Part shown: positions 58,200-64,000 of the stretch, piece by piece
How positions within the stretch are numbered: the stretch's first letter is position 1
Layout of the letters: the number at the start of each line of letters is the position of its first letter
NCBI RefSeq assembly: GCF_002575655.3
Contig: NC_053037.3
Span: 323,667,294 to 323,731,293 of the forward strand
Length of the DNA: 64,000 nt
Reading direction: 5' to 3'
Origin: Aegilops tauschii subsp. strangulata
Taxonomy: Eukaryota; Streptophyta; Magnoliopsida; Poales; Poaceae
The notes under the pieces: model-generated
Told to the model about the DNA's origin: nothing
Seen by the model: the letters and a program-made list of their open reading frames with translations, nothing else
The model's database searches: none
Program-made: the position numbers and the translations under genes

Positions 58200-61100
58200 A
58201 TGGAGCACGGAAGCCTCCTCGCGTCCGCCGTCACCGTCGGCGTCGGCGTCGGCATCGGGCTCGTGTCGGCGCGCCTGACCACCGCGTCCACCCCAGACGA
58301 CGGCGGCGTCGCCGGCGCGGAGGTGGAGGCGGAGCTGCGCCGGCTGGTGGTCGACGGGCTCGACAGCGGCGTCACCTTCGACGACTTCCCCTACTACCTC
58401 AGGTCCGCGCGTTTTCGGGATTAAAAGTCCATTAAAGTATATGTGCGATCTTTCCCCTCGGTTTCATTGGGAAAAGCGAGGAGCGATTACCGATTAGTAT
58501 ACGACTTCGCGGGTATTTGGTGGGCAGACCCATGTGTTCTACTAACTTCTAGGCCGTCAGCCGGAATTCGAATGTGTTTGGCGAAAAGCAGCTAATCATC
58601 AAGCATGCGTTACATTGTTTATCTACATGTTGTGATTGCAGCGAGGAGACGAAGCTGGCACTCACGAGCGCCGGGTACGCCTATCTGAGCAAGATAAACT
58701 TGCCCAGCCACATCCGGGTCCTCTCCGCCGCCAGCCGCACCATACTGCTCTGCGGCCCATCAGGTTCGCCTCGTAATTAAAATGTGGGTTGGCTTGTTCG
58801 CAAAGGTTGTCTCTTTTCACATGGGCAGCTTGTTCTTGCAGAACCATACCAGCAGTCGCTCGCCAAGGCTCTGGCACACCACTTCGACGCTCGCCTGCTG
58901 CTGCTCGACATCGCCGAGTTCTCGCGCCAGGTTAGTGGGGAACTATTTGGGCACTTAGGTTTGCGGATGCCATTTTGTAGCCAGTTGATTCTGAACTGTT
59001 TCTTGCTGTATATGCCAAATGCAGATCCAACACAAATACGGGAGTGCAAGCAGTGCCCTGGTTAGTTTGTTAATCCCGTCCTGTGATTGATAGGTTTCAT
59101 GTTTCTGTGCTACATTTGATTGCTATTTTGAGGGACGGAAAGAATTCAGAATTTTCAGTGCGGTTCATCAGTTATTTCGAAAAACAGGGAGTGATCCCCG
59201 GTGCGGTTCATTAGTTGGTTTTGTGGACCTACTGTTTTTATGTTTTGTTTATTAGTTATATATTGAGGCCCCTGCCCCACCACCTTTCTGTTGTCAGGTT
59301 TGGCCATTTCATTACCTCAGGAAACAAAACGTGCAAGTTAAAAGGGTCGACCACGGGGTCCTTGATAAGGACATCATTAGTTTGTCCCCATTGATGAACA
59401 ATTCGAAAAAGTAGAGATGCTGGATATACATTTTCTACAGCACAGGAGGATTTGTTGCGTCTACTAGCTTGTAAAAACTTGCATTCATATGGCTACCATC
59501 TTACCGATGATTTGTTCTTTGATGAAGGTTCGTAAACGATCCTTAACAGAGTCTGCCTTGGATAAAGTGTCTGGTTTGGTTGGATCTTTCAACTTTTTCT
59601 GCAAGAAGGATGAGCCAGCAGGTATGAAATCACTAGTCACCTTCTGAGATGTCACACTAGCCACTAGCATTTTCTTTATTAGTCCATTACGGAAGCTCCG
59701 ACATTTGCTTTTATTTTTGTTCTTGCACGGTTTCTTCCTATCAACTCGTTTTCATTATCAATCATGCATACGAATATGCGAAGCATCACAATTCCTACAA
59801 TTTCTGTGCTGTTCTGATTGTGTTTTCATGAAACATTAATGCAGACTCACTGAAATATGAAAAGAGCCTTCTGGATTTGAGGACGAGGTAAAAACACATC
59901 TAATTGAGGATATTAAACTCGAGACAAAGATTACTCTATTTGAGTCTCACTTTTTATATTGCTTCTGCAGTAATTGCACTAAAACACCTTCAATTCGGGT
60001 GCATGTATCTTTATTGCCTGCTGCGTTTCTCCATGAACCTTCGGAAGACTTGGGTGAGTTGTCTGTCTGTTCAATATTTTCTCGTCACTTATGCCACGGT
60101 TCATGTGTTGATTGATCAAATGATTCGACGAGCTTCAGACAACCAAACACCCTCATTGATTTATGGTCCATCAAATTAAAATGTGCTCCATATTGGTTCA
60201 TCCAACTCTAACTAGGAAGCTTAAGGGCTCTATTTTTTTATCTATGATATGTGTATCCCCTCTGTGCCTTCTTGTGAATGCGATTATAATGATTTTGCAT
60301 GCGCAATTAACTTACTATTCCTGTTCAATGCAGGTCCAATCAGACAAAGCTGGAATTTAGATGAGAAAATTCTCATAAAATCTCTTTACAAGGTAATTGA
60401 GGCATTCAGCTGCACCATCCACAACATTGCATTGCTTATGTTATGACTGATGAGCTGATATTGATTTTCTTTTTGCAGATGATAACTTCCGTTTCTGAAT
60501 GCAATCCAGTTATCGTTTACATAAGGGATGTCAACCTATTACTTGGTGCTTCAGATGCAGCATGTTCAATGTTCAAGAAAATGTTGAGCAAACTGTCTGG
60601 ACGAATTTTGATAATTGGTTCATACTTCCTCGAATCTGATGCAGATGGTGATGACGTTGATGAGGTTGTCAGTGATATATTCCCATACATTCTGGAGACT
60701 AAGCCTCCCAAGGAGGAGACTGATCTTGTGAAATGGAAAACCCAAATAGAAGAAGATACTAAGAAAACCAAGGGTCAAATCTTTACAAATATGATTGCAG
60801 AGGTGCTCTCCGCCAACAGTCTGATCTGTGATGATTTGGACTCATTAGATCCAGATGACGATTTACAAACCATTGCCAGCTATGTGGAAGAAATTATGGC
60901 CCCAGCAGTCTCTTACCATTTGATGGATAACAAGGTCCCTGAATACAGAAACGGGAAGCTCATTATTCCTGCAGAGAGGTTAGCTAATTTATCAGGATAG
61001 TCCATTGCTCTATCTCCAACTATCTATGTCGGGGTAGAGACTTTCTTTTATCTAAAAAAAAGCTAACATGTTTTCTGAACATGATTGTTTCACAGCTTAT

Positions 61101-62824
61101 CTCATGGATTAAGAATTTTCCAAGAGAGCAGCAGCCTTGGAAAAGATACAGTGGAACCAAAGGATGTCGGAAAGAAGGTAAGGATCCCATATTTTCAACT
61201 AGCAAAGACTTGTCTTTAGTAGTTTGCAAAGTACTATTTACTAATCATCATTATTGTTTACGATTTTGCGTAAGTCACAGGTTACTCCAGACAACGAATT
61301 CGAAAAGCTGATCCGACCAACTGTTGTACCGGCCAGTCAAATAGGAGTCACATTTGATGACATCGGAGCACTGGCTGATATAAAAGAGTCACTTCAGGAG
61401 CTTGTCATGCTTCCACTTAAGCGGCCTGAACTTTTCAATGGTGGTCTCCTGAAGCCATGCAAGGGGATTCTACTATTTGGACCTCCAGGGACAGGGAAAA
61501 CGATGCTGGCCAAGGCTTTAGCAAATGAATCCGGAGCTAGCTTCTTGAACATCTCCTTGTCCACTATCATGTCAAAATATTATGGAGATGCCGAGAAGAC
61601 TATCCGGGCTTTGTTCAGTCTGGCTACTAAACTTGCACCGGCCATTATTTTCGTGGATGAGGTGGACAGCTTGTTAGGGCAGCGTGATCGACGCAATGAA
61701 AATGAGCTCCCGCGAAGAATCAAGAATGAGTTCATGACTCATTGGGATGGACTCTTGTCAAAGTCTAATGAAAGGATTCTTGTCCTTGCTGCAACAAACA
61801 GACCGTTTGACCTCGATGAAGCGATTGTTAGGAGGTTTGAGCACAGGTTTGTTTAAATGTGTTCTTTTTATGTGAAAATCTGTGTTTTGATGACCTCTAG
61901 ATGAGTTGCTGACGTGTCATGTTTTTTCAAACAGAATAATGGTCGGTCTCCCTGCTTTGGAAAGTAGAGAGTTGATTTTGAAGAAGCTGCTATCCAAAGA
62001 GAAGGTTGAAGAAGGTATTGACTTTAAGGAGCTTGCAACATCGACTGAAGGATACAGTGGAAGTGATCTGAAGGTAACATCTCTGAATCATTGGTGAAGT
62101 AGGAACTGTATATTCAAGTGATCATTCCCTGAATGACTAGAACTGTTGTTGTCTTCTTTCCCAGAATCTTTGTGTGACAGCTGCCTACCGCCCTGTTAGA
62201 GAGCTCATTCAGAAAGAACAACACAAGGTAAAGGTAAAACCAAGAGAAAAGAACCCCTCCACTAAATTTTATGAGCAGTAGATTTGTCTTTTTTTTCATA
62301 TATCAAGTGTGTGTCCCAATTGAAGCCTGCAAACACATGCATCGGTTTGGTTTAGATGTGTTGCACCAATCATATCATCATCTCACGCCGGCTCGATAAT
62401 TCGATGTCCCAGGATAAGAAGGAAAATGCAGTGCAAGTTAAGGAGCCAGAAGCGCAGCCCAAAAGTCAGGGAGGCGCGGCACAAAGCTCACAAAGCAAGA
62501 AAGGCGAGAATGCCATGCCAGAAACCAAGCAAGGGGAGACAGAGAAAGGCGTCAAAGGCGCAACCGAAGGGACTGTCGCCCTCAGGCCGCTAACCATGGA
62601 GGACTTGAGGCTGGCGAAGGATCAAGTAAGTTGCTGATGAATTTTTTATCTGCTAGTCTTTTCACCCCAGGAACACACTGCTAAACAATTACGCATTTGA
62701 CGCTACGTAGGTCGGCGCGAGCTTGGCTGGTGAGGGGTCTATCATGACTGCCCTAAAGGAATGGAACGAGCTCTACGGCAAAGGCGGGTCGAGGAAGAAG
62801 GAGCAGCTCTCATACTTCTTGTAG
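58200..62824 (+). CDS. AAA ATPase, DAA1 / Msp1-ATAD1-like family, 15 exons, 801 aa
   Basis: Membrane-anchored AAA ATPase related to Arabidopsis At1g64110 (DAA1), At4g28000 and At5g52882. Relatives of the Msp1/ATAD1 clade extract misplaced proteins from mitochondrial outer membranes; this role is inference for this gene. Exons: 58200-58402, 58642-58763, 58842-58930, 59025-59060, 59528-59621, 59845-59887, 59971-60053, 60334-60392, 60479-60978, 61096-61177, 61281-61846, 61935-62073, 62165-62227, 62413-62625, 62711-62824. All introns are GT-AG and all phases join. The start is the ATG at 58200 ([20 protein letters not shown]); residues 5-23 form a hydrophobic anchor. An N-terminal degenerate nucleotide-binding region ([23 protein letters not shown]) precedes the AAA module: Walker A GPPGTGKT at 504-511, pore-loop KYYGD, Walker [10 protein letters not shown] with D563/E564, sensor N610, arginines 621/622. 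It ends [13 protein letters not shown]. Family members are about 800-830 aa, so it is full length. Confidence 0.9.
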
Positions 62825-63020
62825 TGCAAGGTTGGGAGTTTGTATATACATGTGTATGTGCGGTTGAATGTGATTCGGCCCCTTGTTGACCTGACGAAGC
62901 GGAGGAAGTGCTTGCGAGCGATGTTTAGCTGTACCCATTGGAGGCTGTTTGTTTAAATAGACCGGTCTTTGTAGCAAATAATAGTTGTTGTGAAAATCCC
63001 CTGTTGCAGGAATAATGTTG
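62825..63020 (+). other. Predicted 3' UTR of the AAA ATPase gene
   Basis: AT-richer sequence after the stop, with aataatag (about 62978) and aataatg (about 63011) as possible polyadenylation signals. The exact end cannot be fixed from sequence alone. Confidence 0.45.
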
Positions 63021-63056
63021 AACCTTGTTCTGGGAATGAATCGATTATCTTTGAAC

Positions 63057-63120
63057 TTGTTAGAATTCCTAGAGTACTTGTGGCATCTTTGTTAGAATTC
63101 CTAGAGTACTTGTGGCATCT
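63057..63120. repeat. Tandem duplication, 2 x 32 bp
   Basis: Two identical adjacent copies of ttgttagaattcctagagta...gcatct (63057-63088 and 63089-63120) just downstream of the gene. Probably a recent slippage event. Confidence 0.9.
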
Positions 63121-63354
63121 TTTTTGTGAGAAGGTTTCGATTGCAGACCATCACTATTCGATTGCAGGGAGCGATGCCGGCCACGTAGTGGCAAGTCGCC
63201 ACCGCCGGCTTGCCGGAGGCGACTTGCCGCTCGGCCTGACCGTCACTCGTGAGTCGTCGCTGAGATGTTCCGTAGCTCAGGAGCCAACAACTACCATATT
63301 TGGGGTTTGTGTTCCGCAAAACGACCATTTTAATTTTATTACTACGATTTGGTT

Positions 63355-63377
63355 CCCCCCCCCCCCCCCCCCCCCCC
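63355..63377. repeat. Homopolymer run of 23 C
   Basis: An uninterrupted C run. Its length is prone to sequencing error, so the count may not be exact. Confidence 0.85.
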
Positions 63378-63539
63378 AGTTTCTGGCACCCAGGCCTTTT
63401 CCTGACTCCAGGCCCAAACCATCTTCCTTGTTGAGCCAAACAAAAACACTTCAAAAATAACACACACAGATAGAAAACGCACCCTGAAGCCTACAATTGG
63501 ACATTTTGGCCTCATTTTGAAATAGTAAACACACACAGA

Positions 63540-64000
63540 AAAAACATAAAAATGCCATGCTCTGTATTTCTCTTTGTCTAAAGCAAAAAAAAATCACAAA
63601 AAGATAGAAATGCTGATCAGAAGCACGCAGCAAGCCCGCGAAAATGAAAAATGCCATAAAAATATAAGTCATACGTGGCAGATTTGATTAAAAAAATTAA
63701 AGAGCGAAAAAGGAAATTCCCATTATCAAAAAAGAAAATAAAAATGCCATAACATAAAAATAAAAATGCCATGATCCAATTAAAATTGGCATGCTTCTTA
63801 TATTTTATTTGTCATGATCTCAATGGTAAAAAAATGCCATGATCCAAGAAATAAAATTGCCATGCTGTTAGTGGTAAAAATGCCATGTTATTTAAACTAA
63901 AAATGCCATGCAATATCAGATTTTATGATGAGAAGAGTGATTCAAATATTGAAATTTTCTAAAAGAGCACAAGAAGAAAAATGCCCATGATCTAAAAATA
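63540..64000. repeat. AT-rich tail with recurrent AAAATGCCATG motifs
   Basis: The motif atgccat(g) occurs at least eight times between 63550 and 63995 (for example near 63551, 63650, 63744, 63765, 63834, 63879, 63902), each preceded by an A-rich tract. No gene. Origin not recognised; it continues past the window edge. Confidence 0.6.

Overview
The window is nuclear DNA from a grass of the wheat tribe (Triticeae: wheat, Aegilops, barley or rye). Three things point there: long Copia LTRs of the Angela/BARE-1/WIS type, other retrotransposon types common in these genomes, and a GC-rich plant gene with 15 small exons. There are no bacterial features. About the first 56 kb is a nest of transposable elements. 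Only the last 6 kb holds a cellular gene.

Layout, outermost to innermost. (1) The right end of a CACTA DNA transposon is at 55141-56049. (2) An Angela-type Copia element was inserted into it. Only its 3' part is in the window (50448-55140, 3' LTR 53422-55140). (3) A Gypsy element of the Tat type (called A, + strand) sits inside that Copia element and spans 1-50447. Its 5' LTR is cut by the window edge (1-427) and its 3' LTR is at 49911-50447. Without insertions A is about 13.1 kb. It carries a decayed gag-pol on the + strand and, between pol and the 3' LTR, a multi-exon antisense gene on the - strand. (4) Five later insertions lie inside A, each with a perfect 5-bp target-site duplication: B (433-8536, -, gttgg), E (10956-24578, +, acaac), D (29979-38203, -, ctaca), G (38710-39112, solo LTR, ctggt) and C (41357-48393, +, ggtaa).

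B and C belong to the same non-autonomous Gypsy group with a tRNA-Asp-type primer site. B keeps gag plus protease; C keeps a single gag-like frame. E is a 13.6-kb Sirevirus-type Copia with gag, pol, a long envelope-like third frame and several polypurine tracts. D is a Gypsy-like element with one full ~4-kb LTR. Its other end is a short inverted copy of the same LTR terminus, so both ends are U5 ends. LTR pairs of A differ clearly more by eye than those of B, C or E, which agrees with the nesting order.

From 56050 to about 58000 is intergenic sequence. At 58200-62824 lies an apparently intact gene for an AAA ATPase of the plant DAA1 / Msp1-ATAD1-like family. All 15 exons join in phase into an 801-residue protein with an N-terminal membrane anchor, Walker A and B, sensor and arginine-finger motifs, and the C-terminal [11 protein letters not shown] tail. 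After it come a short 3' UTR, a tandem duplication, a 23-C run and an AT-rich tail with repeated TGCCATG motifs.

I found no RNA genes, CRISPR arrays or clearly new cellular system. The least ordinary features are the U5-U5 termini of D, the well preserved antisense gene of A, the conserved polypurine-like hairpins of B and C, and the promoter-like leader of the envelope-like frame in E.
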